Part shown: positions 16,793 through 25,592 of the stretch, one piece after another
Layout of the letters: every line of letters begins with the position of its first letter
Numbering within the stretch: position 1 is the first letter of the stretch
Assembly (NCBI RefSeq): GCF_010093085.1
Contig: NZ_MSRC01000007.1
Coordinates: 552,326 to 616,325, forward strand
Direction: 5' to 3'
Source: Bacillus sp. SKDU12
GTDB taxonomy: Bacteria; Bacillota; Bacilli; Bacillales; Bacillaceae
Length of the DNA: 64,000 nt
Program-made: the position numbers and the translations under genes
The notes under the pieces: generated by a model
The model's input: only the letters and a program-made list of their open reading frames with translations
What the model was told of the DNA's origin: nothing
Databases searched by the model: none

Positions 16793-17770
16793 TTAATGTT
16801 TATTGATCCATATTCGTGCTGCACCTGAAACAGCTTCAATTCTGCATGTTCCCCCTATAGGAAAGGTGGCAATTGGTGAGGTGTGTCCGGCATTTATATT
16901 CGCGATGATCGGCAGGCCGGATAATTCTTTTTTTGTTTCAATCATGGCTTTCACAAGATCGATTGATACGTTTGATGCTTTTTGAAATCTGCCGATCAAA
17001 ATTGCCTTTACATGAGAAAAAGCGGGGAGGTGGATGAGTGATTGCAGATCACGGTCAAACATGTGGATGTCTGACATATAATCATCTTCTATCAATAAAA
17101 TAGTATTTTCTGTTTCTGGAAAATACTCCGTTCCCTGCAGCAAATTAAGCGTGCATAAGTTTCCGCCAATCAAGGTGCCTTCCGCATATCCCTCTTGAAT
17201 CACAACAGGGCCGTTATTAGGATAAAATCGCCTGTTTTCTTGATCCAAATACCAGCGGTCATCGCTCCATTCGCTCGAAGGATGAATCTCAAACGGGTCG
17301 TCGGAAGCGCAGCAAGAAAGAAAATAATCTTTTGTATAATCGAGCCCTTTTTTCATTGCAAATGTTGAAAAGTGGGGACCTGAATACGTAACAAGACCTG
17401 TTTTTTGATAAAGGGCGTTGCTGAGGGCCGTTATATCGGAATAGCCGCACAGAATTTTTGGATGCTGTTTGATTTTTTCGTAATCAAGATAGCGCAGCAG
17501 CTGATTTGAATTAAAACCTCCGAGTGTCGTTAAAATCGCTTTGACACCTGAATCAAAAAAGGCAGCGTGCAGATCATAGACTCTTGATTCGATAGAGGAT
17601 GAATCAAATTCGTTCCTTTCATTTGCATGTTCAGCGATGGTTACTCGATAACCTAAGCGTTCTAATGTGGTTTTTGCTTGAATTTTTGCTTCATTTGATA
17701 ATTTAGACATGCTGGTCGCGGGAGACACGATCCGGATTTCGTCTCCCTTTTTCAGTTTTGAGGCGAACAT
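16793..17770 (-). CDS. yocD: LD-carboxypeptidase-family (S66) protein YocD
   Basis: Serine peptidase of family S66 (LD-carboxypeptidase A / microcin-immunity MccF type), 325 residues. The catalytic Ser is in CGYSDITALSNAL, the oxyanion region in LTTLGGFNSNQLL, and the Glu and His of the triad are expected in LLIEDDYMSD and NAGHTSPIATFPIGG. GGAGGG lies just before the ATG at 17770; the ATG at 17782 overlaps that site and is not used. Substrates in this family range from muropeptides to peptide-nucleotide antibiotics; which applies here is unknown. Confidence 0.9.
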   Translation of the reverse strand: MFASKLKKGDEIRIVSPATSMSKLSNEAKIQAKTTLERLGYRVTIAEHANERNEFDSSSIESRVYDLHAAFFDSGVKAILTTLGGFNSNQLLRYLDYEKIKQHPKILCGYSDITALSNALYQKTGLVTYSGPHFSTFAMKKGLDYTKDYFLSCCASDDPFEIHPSSEWSDDRWYLDQENRRFYPNNGPVVIQEGYAEGTLIGGNLCTLNLLQGTEYFPETENTILLIEDDYMSDIHMFDRDLQSLIHLPAFSHVKAILIGRFQKASNVSIDLVKAMIETKKELSGLPIIANINAGHTSPIATFPIGGTCRIEAVSGAARIWINKH

Positions 17771-17833
17771 AGCACCCTCCATTAATGGTTTTATACCATT
17801 ACAGCATATCTTGACTTTTTCTTCTAGACTTTT

Positions 17834-18331
17834 TTACAAATCAACCCACTTAATGCTCCCTGATTGGGTATCATGATCGATGCATACTTTGAATTGATGT
17901 TTTTCATAAAAATGAATTAGCCGGTCTACATGATCCCAATCCCGTTTGGCAATGTCACCGGTGACTTTCGGAATATTACGGTCTCTGGCGATATCTTTTA
18001 AGTATTTCATGCAAATGGAACCAAATCCATGATTCGGAGGGCCTTTTATATCACCGATATGAATCGAGTCATTCTTGTAAGATGCTACAAGTGAAAAACA
18101 GCCTTTCCCTCTGTAAGCCGTTTTACAATCGGTAAGCATAATTTTGCATGTTTGGCCATCATCAATCGAAGAAACGATCATCCACTCTTCATGTGTCGAT
18201 TGATCAATACCAAGCACTCTGGCATCTTTAGATAGATCCTTTATATTCTCCTGCATGCGATAAATCTGAAATTGTAAATCTGTTAGTTCTTCCTCAAGTT
18301 CTTGACGGTTTTTTTCATTAACAGTAAACAA
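17834..18331 (-). CDS. yocC: YocC, GNAT-like protein
   Basis: Protein of 165 residues. An N-terminal coiled coil (ELEEELTDLQFQIYRMQENIKDL) precedes a domain with features of GNAT acyltransferases: GDIKGPPNHGFGSICMKYLKDIARDRNI resembles the acetyl-CoA loop and following helix, and IHFYEKHQFKV matches the late GNAT motif. The start is the TTG at 18331, behind AAAGGAG at 7 nt; the frame extends further upstream without a site. Substrate unknown. Confidence 0.78.
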   Translation of the reverse strand: MFTVNEKNRQELEEELTDLQFQIYRMQENIKDLSKDARVLGIDQSTHEEWMIVSSIDDGQTCKIMLTDCKTAYRGKGCFSLVASYKNDSIHIGDIKGPPNHGFGSICMKYLKDIARDRNIPKVTGDIAKRDWDHVDRLIHFYEKHQFKVCIDHDTQSGSIKWVDL

Positions 18332-18500
18332 GATCAATCTCCTTTCAAAAATCAGCTTAGAAACACAATTACCAATTGTATTAGATGAGAGGGGCATTGT
18401 AAATAACAAAACCATTATTACTAAAAATTAGCGAAAGTCAGGTTTGAGCATTTATAGGAGAGGAAAAAGAAAACTAACCTGTGAAAAAGGAGGAATCGGA

Positions 18501-19283
18501 ATGGCGATTGATTCATTGATTAAGAAATTACAGTATGTCCAATTAGAGCCGCCGGATAAAATTCTCTCCCTGTACCTCAATACAGACATGAGAGATCCAG
18601 ATCAGCAGGGGGGAGAATGGAAAATTGCCTTAAAGTCAGGATTCAGCAGATTAAAAGAGTATTTAGCAATAAGTGATCCTGAGGAAGAGAATTGTCTGGA
18701 AGGAATCAGAATGAAAATTGATCAATACATTAAGGAAATGGGGAAAGACATACCTCGCAGTCTCATATTTTTTGTATCCGATAGCGGCATATGGGAACCC
18801 ATTAAGCTTCAAATCCCTGTAGAAACAAGATTTTACTGGGAAGAAACAGCCGTTTTGGATCAGTTAAAGGATTTGCGCCAGACGTATCCGAGCACAGCGT
18901 TTATTTTAACCCAGCAGCATGAAGTGAAAATTATTGAAACCGTTTTAGGGGAAATTGAGGCGGTGGAGCATTACGAGTATGATATCATCAATGAGTCTTG
19001 GGAAAATTGTCATTCCTCTGTAAACGAAGCGGTACCATTTGAAGAAAACCAAATGAGGGAACATGTAACGGAAAATCAAACAAGACTGTATAAGCGGCTG
19101 GCTGCCGACCTTGATCAAAAAGCTGCCGCAAAAAGATGGGAACGAATGGTCATCGCCGGTGATAAAGAAACAGCTGATCTATTGGATCAGCATATGAATA
19201 AACCGATTCATTCAAAAATCCAAAAGAACTTATTGAATGAAAATGAACATAAGGCTGTTGAGCATTTAATCAAAGAGGCATAA
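18501..19283 (+). CDS. yocB: YocB, VLRF1/baeRF-type protein
   Basis: Cytoplasmic protein of 260 residues, the exact length of YocB. The pattern ILSLYLNTDMRDP near the N-terminus and FILTQQHEVKIIETVLGEIEAVEHYEYD in the middle is typical of the bacterial relatives of eukaryotic release factor 1 (baeRF/VLRF1 families), which are thought to act on stalled ribosomes. The C-terminal part (MVIAGDKETADLLDQH) matches their last domain. AAGGAGG lies 7 nt before the ATG. Role inferred from family only. Confidence 0.82.
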   Translation: MAIDSLIKKLQYVQLEPPDKILSLYLNTDMRDPDQQGGEWKIALKSGFSRLKEYLAISDPEEENCLEGIRMKIDQYIKEMGKDIPRSLIFFVSDSGIWEPIKLQIPVETRFYWEETAVLDQLKDLRQTYPSTAFILTQQHEVKIIETVLGEIEAVEHYEYDIINESWENCHSSVNEAVPFEENQMREHVTENQTRLYKRLAADLDQKAAAKRWERMVIAGDKETADLLDQHMNKPIHSKIQKNLLNENEHKAVEHLIKEA

Positions 19284-19354
19284 GTCTGACAGGGCCGGGG
19301 CGAAAAGCCGCCGGCCTGAAGTGTGTCTAATTTCTGACGAAGCAATCGAAAACG

Positions 19355-19383
19355 TTGACATCTTCTTCGAATTTGCATACGAT
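19355..19383 (+). promoter_or_regulatory. SigA promoter for yozB
   Basis: TTGACA and TACGAT with 17-bp spacing, 36 bp before the ATG. A GC-rich hairpin (GGCCGG / CCGGCC, 19292-19317) between yocB and this promoter has no T-run. Confidence 0.65.
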
Positions 19384-19418
19384 TTGGATAGCCAGTACAA
19401 AGTAGGAGAGGTCACCAA

Positions 19419-19955
19419 ATGAATCAAACAGAAAATAAACCGAAAAATTATACAGGGATTGTCCTTACGCTGACAGTTCTGATTAACGGTTTAATCGCAG
19501 TGCTGTTTTTTATGCCTAAATTAGATCAGTTCAGCCATGCGAATATTCACATTTTGCCTATGCTGAATGCGATATTCAATAGCTTTACGTTTATCTTCTT
19601 ATTGGCCGCGCTAATCATGATTAAACAGAAAAACATTAAAGCTCATAAACGCTTTATTTTAGCCGCATTTACAACAACATTGCTATTTTTGATTTGTTAT
19701 GTGGTTTACCATTCGATTGCGGAGAACACACTCTATGGCGGAGAAGGTATTATGCGCCCGATTTACTTCTTTATTTTAATTACGCATATCTGCCTTTCTG
19801 CAATCATTGTGCCGCTTGCGCTGTTTACGCTGATTAGAGGATTCAGCATGCAGGTGGAGCGCCATAAAAAAATTGCCAGATGGACAATGCCTCTATGGCT
19901 GTATGTGAGCCTTACAGGTGTTATTGTATATCTGATGATATCACCGTATTATTAA
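19419..19955 (+). CDS. yozB: DUF420 membrane protein YozB
   Basis: Integral membrane protein of 178 residues with about five hydrophobic helices, DUF420 family. Conserved His residues sit near helix ends (HILPMLNAIFNS, HKRFILAAF, YHSIAENTLYGG, ITHICLS). They resemble heme- or metal-coordinating positions in the cytochrome-oxidase-associated relatives of this family. AGGAGAGG lies 7 nt before the ATG. Function unproven. Confidence 0.88.
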   Translation: MNQTENKPKNYTGIVLTLTVLINGLIAVLFFMPKLDQFSHANIHILPMLNAIFNSFTFIFLLAALIMIKQKNIKAHKRFILAAFTTTLLFLICYVVYHSIAENTLYGGEGIMRPIYFFILITHICLSAIIVPLALFTLIRGFSMQVERHKKIARWTMPLWLYVSLTGVIVYLMISPYY

Positions 19956-19982
19956 AAGCCATACGCAGTATGGCTTTTTTTG
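19956..19982 (+). terminator. Terminator after yozB
   Basis: AGCCATAC / GTATGGCT with a short loop and seven T. Confidence 0.9.
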
Positions 19983-19994
19983 AGCTTGTAAAGA

Positions 19995-20030
19995 TGACAA
20001 AAGCCCAAAACGAAATTGGGCTTTTGTCAG
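19995..20030. terminator. Terminator after yocA
   Basis: AAAAGCCCAA / TTGGGCTTTT; in the minus direction it lies 16 bp past the yocA stop. Confidence 0.8.
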
Positions 20031-20045
20031 TAAATTGATAGACTC

Positions 20046-20723
20046 TTATTTATGAGCCTTTGATTCCATCGTTTCAAGTGTTGCAACCTGCAAAGATTCT
20101 TCAACAGTTTTTGTTTTTTCTTTTACTTTCTCTGCATACGTGTAATCGCCATAGCAATAAGGATAGCGAAAATTGCTCGCATTTCCCCCGCAAGTATACA
20201 GATCAGGATTTTTTTTGACTTGCTGCTCGGAGTATTGTTTTGCCAATTCCTCAGTATGCGTTCCTCCATGTTCAGCTACAAAATCAATGTAACCTGCCCC
20301 CATGTTGTAGCTTTGAATAATAGTATCCAAATCCACACCCTTTTCCTTACCGGTCTTGTACATAAGGGTAAATTGCTTGATGCCTTGTTTAACACTGAGT
20401 TGAGGGTCTGTTATCTCATTGCGTTTTAACCCCATAGATTCAGAGGACTGCATGGGATCATCGCCTTTTCCTTTTGACTCCTGATACATCATGCCAAGAA
20501 TGAGTGATGTATAATTAGGGAGTCCTTGGTTTTCAAGTTCATCTTCCACCAGCGGTCTATAATCGGTTAAACGTTCCAAAACAATCATTTTCGTATCGAT
20601 CGGAAGTTTTTTGATGAGGTCCCGGTTGGAAGACAGCAAGACCAATAATAGTGTGGCGATGACAAAGACAAAAATCATCAAAAAGCCCGCAGCAGCGAAA
20701 CAGCCTTTTCTCTTTTTCTTCAC
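20046..20723 (-). CDS. yocA: YocA, membrane-anchored lytic transglycosylase-like protein
   Basis: Protein of 225 residues with a basic N-terminus and one membrane helix (about 10-32), so the rest is extracytoplasmic. The domain at about 60-200 belongs to the lysozyme-like family found at the N-terminus of CwlT: the catalytic Glu is in LGMMYQESKGKG, followed by SMGLKRNEITDPQLSVKQGIKQF and QSYNMGAGYIDFV. It should cleave peptidoglycan glycan strands. It stands alone as a single transcription unit. Confidence 0.88.
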   Translation of the reverse strand: MKKKRKGCFAAAGFLMIFVFVIATLLLVLLSSNRDLIKKLPIDTKMIVLERLTDYRPLVEDELENQGLPNYTSLILGMMYQESKGKGDDPMQSSESMGLKRNEITDPQLSVKQGIKQFTLMYKTGKEKGVDLDTIIQSYNMGAGYIDFVAEHGGTHTEELAKQYSEQQVKKNPDLYTCGGNASNFRYPYCYGDYTYAEKVKEKTKTVEESLQVATLETMESKAHK

Positions 20724-20915
20724 TGTGTTTCACCCTCAATATGTAGAGCAGTCTGACTTTTTCATTATGACATAGAAAGATATATCAGACCAAGTAAAAA
20801 CTTGATTTGAAACATAAATTTAAACTATGAGATTGAATAGAAACACAAGCGGGCTGGTTTGCACCCGAGCACATTTGGTATAAGATAAAACTATGAATAA
20901 AGAAAGGTGAGACAG

Positions 20916-21239
20916 ATGACTGAATTTGAAAAAACAGAACGGACAGCTCCTGATTTGGACGAAGAAACTTTGTTTCTAGTCGCGCAAACATTCAAAGCAC
21001 TCTCTGACCCTACAAGGATTAGAATCCTCCATTTATTATCCCAGGGGGAACATGCGGTAAACGGAATTGCAGAAAAACTGAATTTATTGCAATCCACAGT
21101 GTCCCACCAGCTCAGATTTTTGAAAAATCTGCGGCTTGTCAAATCGCGCAGAGAAGGAACGTCGATTTATTACTCGCCGGAGGATGAACACGTTTTAGAT
21201 GTCCTTCAGCAAATGATCCATCATACACAGCATGATTGA
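20916..21239 (+). CDS. yozA: ArsR-family regulator YozA
   Basis: Winged-helix ArsR/SmtB-type repressor of 107 residues. The HTH runs through [47 protein letters not shown] with the wing [17 protein letters not shown]. The C-terminal helix ends in HHTQHD and, together with the acidic DEHV, resembles the alpha5 metal site of zinc/cobalt sensors such as CzrA, so metal sensing is plausible. The start is ATG 20916 behind AAAGGTGA; the frame begins three codons earlier. It has no obvious partner gene, and its target is unknown. Confidence 0.88.
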   Translation: MTEFEKTERTAPDLDEETLFLVAQTFKALSDPTRIRILHLLSQGEHAVNGIAEKLNLLQSTVSHQLRFLKNLRLVKSRREGTSIYYSPEDEHVLDVLQQMIHHTQHD

Positions 21240-21240
21240 A

Positions 21241-21288
21241 AAAGACATCCTTGCTTCATCGCTGTCAGCGTGCAAGGATGTCTTTTTC
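21241..21288. terminator. Shared terminator yozA/yobW
   Basis: AAAGACATCCTTGC / GCAAGGATGTCTTT with a loop of about 16 nt. The minus-strand arm encodes the last codons of yobW, whose stop lies in the loop. Confidence 0.85.
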
Positions 21289-21810
21289 TTTATTATGCCC
21301 GTTCTGATCGAATTCGTTTTTGCTGAGCTTGATGACAAAAGAAGAAAAACCGATATAATAAACGGCGATTAGAAAAAAGACGCCAATTGTCAATGGGTCT
21401 GTTCCGATTGACTGACTGTAAGATTCAAGACTGTTCAAATCAGGCGGGGTTCGATAAAGCTCTGTTACTCGATATAGAAATCTTGATAGAAACAAGGTTA
21501 AAAGAATCACTTCTACCCAAATATGAGTCCGAAAATAAATTTTTCCTCTGCGTTTTTCAAAGGAGATGTTTTTCTTTGCGAAAAAGACGAGGAGCCATCC
21601 GCCGAAAATGCCGAAAATGAGATATCCATATAAAAAAGGGTGAATGATGCTGAAGATTGAAAGAGCAAGAGCTAACAGCGAGAAAAGAATCATACGGGTA
21701 AACAGCCAGCGAGGCTTAAGCGGCTGATATCCGATGGATCTTTTCATTTTTTTATACAGAAAAAAGATGATAATCATGGCAGGATAAATGCTTTGAAGTG
21801 TAAGATGCAT
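21265..21810 (-). CDS. yobW: YobW, CcdC-like membrane protein
   Basis: Integral membrane protein of 181 residues with about five hydrophobic segments (near 5-20, 33-52, 55-75, 88-105, 140-160), similar in layout to CcdC/DUF1453 proteins. GGAGGGG lies 10 nt before the ATG at 21810. A SigE-like promoter lies upstream, which agrees with mother-cell expression during sporulation. Its molecular function is unknown. Confidence 0.83.
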   Translation of the reverse strand: MHLTLQSIYPAMIIIFFLYKKMKRSIGYQPLKPRWLFTRMILFSLLALALSIFSIIHPFLYGYLIFGIFGGWLLVFFAKKNISFEKRRGKIYFRTHIWVEVILLTLFLSRFLYRVTELYRTPPDLNSLESYSQSIGTDPLTIGVFFLIAVYYIGFSSFVIKLSKNEFDQNGHNKEKDILAR

Positions 21811-21834
21811 GATGTGAAATCCCCTCCGTTGAGA

Positions 21835-21862
21835 AGTGTATGCTTATCCGGTATGAAATAGT
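21835..21862 (-). promoter_or_regulatory. SigE-like sporulation promoter for yobW
   Basis: On the minus strand, ACTATTT, 13 bp, then CATACACT. The -10 agrees with the mother-cell SigE/SigK type (CATA at its start). Confidence 0.5.
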
Positions 21863-22006
21863 AGCTAAAATCAATACTGAACAAAAAAAGAAGGGGAAAC
21901 CCTTGTTTTCATAATATATGCAAGATGTATTTGGGCGGCATAATCGATATGCCCAAGCTTATTTAACATTTTAAAATTGTAAAATAATGAAGGAAAGGAG
22001 CACAGC

Positions 22007-22945
22007 ATGAAACTGGAACGTTTGTTAGCGATGGTTGTGTTATTAATCAGCAAAAAACAGGTGCAGGCCGCTGAACTTGCTGAGCTATTTGAAGTATCTG
22101 TCAGAACAATTTATCGTGATATTGAGACGATCAATAGAGCTGGTATTCCGATTGTAACCTCACAGGGCTCCGGGGGCGGGATCAGCATGATGAATACATA
22201 CCGGCTGGAGAGAGAGTGGCTGAAAGAGGAGGAGCTGTTTGCGATCGCTTCCGCTTTGCAGAGTGTCTCATCTATGTATGAACCAGCTTCTCACAGCAAA
22301 GCTTATCAAAAAATCAAACATCTCATACCGGAGCAGTCTGCTGAAGCATTTAAGCATCAAACTGAAAAATGGTTTATTGACATGACGGCTTGGGGACAGA
22401 CTGAAGATCAAAAGGCGCTTCGTGAGACTATCAGCGCCGCCATCGATCGATTGTCAACGGTGTCATTTACATATACAAATGCAAGCGGAGAAACACTTTA
22501 TCGTGAAACAGAGCCTTACACATTGGTCTGCAAGACAGGGTACTGGTATTTATACGCCTATTGCCTGGTTAGAAATGATTTTCGCTTTTTTAAACTAAAC
22601 CGAATGAAGGGACTGACTATCTTATACCAATCTTTTATCAGAAGAGACATACAGCTGGAGACGTTGCCGTGGGATAAAAATTGGCATCAAAAGGACCGTT
22701 TAACTGAACTTGTCATTCTTGTTCAGCCGGCAGCACGTCAGCGCATACGTGAATGGTTCGGAAATGAGGCTCTTCATTGTGATGAAGATGGAACCTGCCG
22801 GGCGGTAATTTCTCTTCCAGAAGATCAATGGCTGACAGGTTTTTTGCTGCAGTTTGGAAAGGATATTGAAGTTCTCCAGCCTTTTCATATACGGGATAAA
22901 GTAAAAGAAACCATACAGCAGATGCAAAAAATTTATGAAACCTGA
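22007..22945 (+). CDS. yobV: YobV, HTH/WYL transcriptional regulator
   Basis: Regulator of 312-313 residues. N-terminal HTH_11 domain (LLISKKQVQAAELAELFEVSVRTIYRDIETINRAGIPI) followed by a WYL domain around 140-220 (FTYTNASGETLYRETEPYTLVCKTGYWYLYAYC) and the WCX C-terminal extension. WYL domains often sense nucleotides or nucleic acid ligands. It lies directly upstream of yobU, separated by a terminator. Target genes are likely the yobU region. Confidence 0.9.
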   Translation: MKLERLLAMVVLLISKKQVQAAELAELFEVSVRTIYRDIETINRAGIPIVTSQGSGGGISMMNTYRLEREWLKEEELFAIASALQSVSSMYEPASHSKAYQKIKHLIPEQSAEAFKHQTEKWFIDMTAWGQTEDQKALRETISAAIDRLSTVSFTYTNASGETLYRETEPYTLVCKTGYWYLYAYCLVRNDFRFFKLNRMKGLTILYQSFIRRDIQLETLPWDKNWHQKDRLTELVILVQPAARQRIREWFGNEALHCDEDGTCRAVISLPEDQWLTGFLLQFGKDIEVLQPFHIRDKVKETIQQMQKIYET

Positions 22946-22976
22946 CACACTGCTGTCAGGTTTCTTTTTTTATAAT
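22943..22976 (+). terminator. Terminator after yobV
   Basis: CCTGAC / GTCAGG stem with an 8-nt loop followed by a T-rich run. Confidence 0.8.
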
Positions 22977-22998
22977 CTAGGTAAAAAGGAGGGATCTT

Positions 22999-23481
22999 AT
23001 GAGTTTTTCACATATGACATACTTAGAACAGAAACGGTTTGCCGGACTGTCACAACGGACCAGCAACGCATTGGAAATGACGGAAGACCGGCGGATTCCG
23101 GCCCTGTGGGACCAATTCTGGGAGCAGGATACCCGTTTCCTTTTCTCACAGGCTGAAAAAGCTCAAAGCATTATTGCCTTATATTCCAATTACGAACAGG
23201 AGACGAAAGGATTTTACACGTTTTCGGTTGGAACGTTTCAGGAGGAGAGCGGTACTGTTCCGCAACCTTATGAGAATATTAATTTGCCGGCTTCTGCTTA
23301 TGCTGTTTTCACTTCTAGAACCGGTCCTATTGAAGAGGTTATACTTGAAACGTGGAAGGAGATTTGGACGTGGGATCAGCGCCATCTGCGCACGTTTACA
23401 GGTGATTTTGAAATATATGATCAAAATGCAGCAATACCTCAGCGGGCACAAGTTCGTATTTATGTAGCCATAAGAAAATAA
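22999..23481 (+). CDS. yobU: YobU, GyrI-like effector-binding protein
   Basis: Single-domain protein of 160 residues of the GyrI-like/AraC effector-binding fold, which binds small hydrophobic cations or acts as a hydrolase. Visible family features are the N-terminal strand QKRFAGLSQRTSN, the central LYSNYEQETKGFYTFSVGTF and the C-terminal FTGDFEIYD...RVYVAI-type ending (AQVRIYVAIRK). AGGAGGGATCTT precedes the ATG. It follows the WYL regulator yobV and probably depends on it. Confidence 0.88.
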   Translation: MSFSHMTYLEQKRFAGLSQRTSNALEMTEDRRIPALWDQFWEQDTRFLFSQAEKAQSIIALYSNYEQETKGFYTFSVGTFQEESGTVPQPYENINLPASAYAVFTSRTGPIEEVILETWKEIWTWDQRHLRTFTGDFEIYDQNAAIPQRAQVRIYVAIRK

Positions 23482-23485
23482 ACTC

Positions 23486-23535
23486 TTGATAAACTAATGG
23501 TATTAGTTAATAATAAAAACTAATACCATTAGTTT
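23486..23535 (+). promoter_or_regulatory. yobT-yobS promoter with twin TetR operators
   Basis: Two copies of the palindrome ACTAAT-N3-ATTAGT (23491-23508 and 23518-23535, in opposite orientation, together an 18-bp-arm inverted repeat) cover and follow a TTGATA -35. This is the expected operator for the TetR-type repressor YobS encoded in the same operon, so autoregulation is inferred. Confidence 0.72.
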
Positions 23536-23555
23536 TTATTAGGGGGAATGAAAAG

Positions 23556-24257
23556 ATGAGAGTTACTCAGTACCAAACGGTTTGGCAGCTGACTTTTTAT
23601 CCAGCATTGTTTCCAGTCAATTGCTATTTAGTAGAGGAAGAAAACGAAGTCACCCTGATTGATGCCGCACTTCCGGGCAGCTATAAAAGAATCATTCAAG
23701 CTGTAAATCAGCTGGGAAAACCGCTTCAGCATATTTTACTGACCCACGCCCATGGTGATCATGTCGGATCACTGGATGTATTGACACAAGCATTTCCTTA
23801 CGCAAAGGTGATGATCTCAGAACGGGATTCTTTCCTGCTGCAAGGCGATACATCCTTGCGTCATGATGAGCCGCAGACACCTATTAAAGGAGGCATTCCG
23901 AAACACGTGCAAACAAAGCCTCACCAGCTGCTGAAGGGAGGCGAAACAATAGGTTCTCTGCTTGCAATTTCTACACCGGGCCATACACCGGGCAGCATGT
24001 CATTTCTTGATACAAGAAACGGCACTGTAATAGCGGGAGATGCGTTTCAATTGCGAGGAGGAATCGCTGTATCAGGCCAGATAAAATGGACATTTCCTTT
24101 TCCTGCCTTCGCGACATGGAATAAGGAGGAAGCTATTAAAAGTGCACAATTGCTCGCCGACAAGGCGCCTTCGTGTCTCGCGGTTGGACATGGGAATTTC
24201 TTGAGATCACCCGAAGAGCGGATGAGACAGGCGATCATAAAAGCAAAGAAAGGATGA
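23556..24257 (+). CDS. yobT: YobT, metallo-beta-lactamase-fold hydrolase
   Basis: MBL-fold hydrolase of 233 residues. The dinuclear zinc motif is THAHGDHVGS near residue 62, with the further ligands in STPGHTPGSM, AGDAF and a late AVGHGNF. GGGGGAATGAAAAG precedes the ATG. It is the first gene of an operon with yobS (6 bp apart). The substrate is unknown; such enzymes act as glyoxalase II, lactonases or thioesterases. Confidence 0.9.
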   Translation: MRVTQYQTVWQLTFYPALFPVNCYLVEEENEVTLIDAALPGSYKRIIQAVNQLGKPLQHILLTHAHGDHVGSLDVLTQAFPYAKVMISERDSFLLQGDTSLRHDEPQTPIKGGIPKHVQTKPHQLLKGGETIGSLLAISTPGHTPGSMSFLDTRNGTVIAGDAFQLRGGIAVSGQIKWTFPFPAFATWNKEEAIKSAQLLADKAPSCLAVGHGNFLRSPEERMRQAIIKAKKG

Positions 24258-24262
24258 CGAGA

Positions 24263-24838
24263 ATGTCACCGAGAATAGGATTGAGCCAAAAAATGATTGT
24301 AGACGCCGCAGCGGAGATTGCCGATCAGGAAGGTTTGAATAGTGTCACGCTTGCCGCTCTGTCTAAAAAAATGAATGTGCGCCCTCCGTCGCTGTATAAT
24401 CATATCAACGGGCTCAAAGCGATCAGAACAGAGCTTGCTGTCAGCGGGCTGACAAGACTTTATGAACAAATGGCAGTCTCCGTAACCGAACAAAAGGGAG
24501 ATGCCGCTCTGCTTGCTTTAGCTCATGCCTATTTTGATTTTGCAGTTGAGAATCCCGGATATTATGAGGCGTCTTTGCTTAAGGTTCAGGACGAAAGGGC
24601 GGAAATCGTCTCAGAAGAAATTGTCCGGCTGGTGTCAAAGCTGCTCATTGAAAACGGCTATGCTAGTAATAAGACTGCCATTCACGCGACAAGGGGGCTT
24701 AGAAGCTTGTTGCATGGCTTCACAGCTTTAATTGCAAAAGAAGCATTTGAACGTGAAGAGGATGTTTCAGAAAGTCTGTCATATTCAATCCGCACGTTTT
24801 TGTCAGGTTTGGTGATAAACAATAAAAATATTATGTAA
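24263..24838 (+). CDS. yobS: YobS, TetR-family repressor
   Basis: TetR regulator of 191 residues. HTH at about 10-55: IVDAAAEIADQEGLNSVTLAALSKKMNVRPPSLYNHINGLKAIRTELA. The rest is a helical ligand-binding domain of the WHG type. ATG 24263 follows AAAGGATG at 6 nt and matches the family length. The twin palindromes before yobT are its probable operators. Confidence 0.9.
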   Translation: MSPRIGLSQKMIVDAAAEIADQEGLNSVTLAALSKKMNVRPPSLYNHINGLKAIRTELAVSGLTRLYEQMAVSVTEQKGDAALLALAHAYFDFAVENPGYYEASLLKVQDERAEIVSEEIVRLVSKLLIENGYASNKTAIHATRGLRSLLHGFTALIAKEAFEREEDVSESLSYSIRTFLSGLVINNKNIM

Positions 24839-24915
24839 ACCAATAAAAAGATATCCTATATTTCTGAATATTGATATAATATTAGGCAGTATACGTAGGG
24901 GAGAGACATTAGTCA

Positions 24916-25572
24916 ATGAATGACATTCGCAAAATTGAGCGGTTAGCGGCAGCTTCATGGCCGCCATATATTCAGAAAAGCATGGGAAAATGGCTTCTCA
25001 GAGCGAATTTTGACGTAACCAAAAGGGCGAACTGCGTGTGGACATCAGCGGAAATACCTAAAGGAGACTTCCGAGAAGAAGCCGAGCATTTTTATAAAAG
25101 CTTAGGCTTGCCCGTTTGTTTCCATATCAAATGCATCTCCGAAAGGACTAGATGCTGCATTGGCAGACAGCGGTTATGAAAAGGCGGATGAGTGCTTTCA
25201 AATGACAGCATTGTGCCGGGATATTATGAACCATACTGAAGAAAACAGGCAATTTACATACAAGTGGAAGCCTGATCCGTCATCTGTTTGAATTTATTCG
25301 TTTGGAAGGATTTTCGCTGGAGCGGCATCAAGGCTGTACAAACAATTTCAAGCGCATGCCGCCTTACGATATATGGACCAAGGAAGCCAGACAGCGCTGC
25401 TTTGAACGGTTTTTGTCATTGATGGTTATGGCAGACTTAGCAATATCGTTGTAGCCGAGGAGCACAACGCATGTTTCTACAAATGTTGAAAGAAAATCTT
25501 GTGGCAGTTTCTTTATATGAAAAAATCGGATTTTCGACTATATCAAAACACCATAACTGGATCAAAAGATGA
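24916..25572 (+). pseudogene. yobR: yobR, broken GNAT acetyltransferase
   Basis: A good start (ATG 24916) opens MNDIRKIERLAAASWPPYIQKSMGKWLL, the N-terminus of YobR, about 247 residues in 168. The frame is then lost near 25125 where the sense continues in another frame (GLDAALADSGYEKADECFQMTALCRDIMN), a segment is missing near 25270, and the rest (FIRLEGFS, VDGYG, SNIVVAEEH, LKENLVAVSLYEKIGFS) is scattered over frames with small deletions, including loss of the acetyl-CoA-binding RGRG segment. The last codons run into TGA at 25570-25572, just before yobQ. The enzyme is inactive here. Confidence 0.85.
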
Positions 25573-25592
25573 CCACAGGGAGGGGCTTGCTG

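Noticed and set aside
19292..19317. GC-rich hairpin GGCCGG / CCGGCC after yocB as a terminator
   Set aside because: The stem is strong but no T-run follows, so it was not listed as a terminator.
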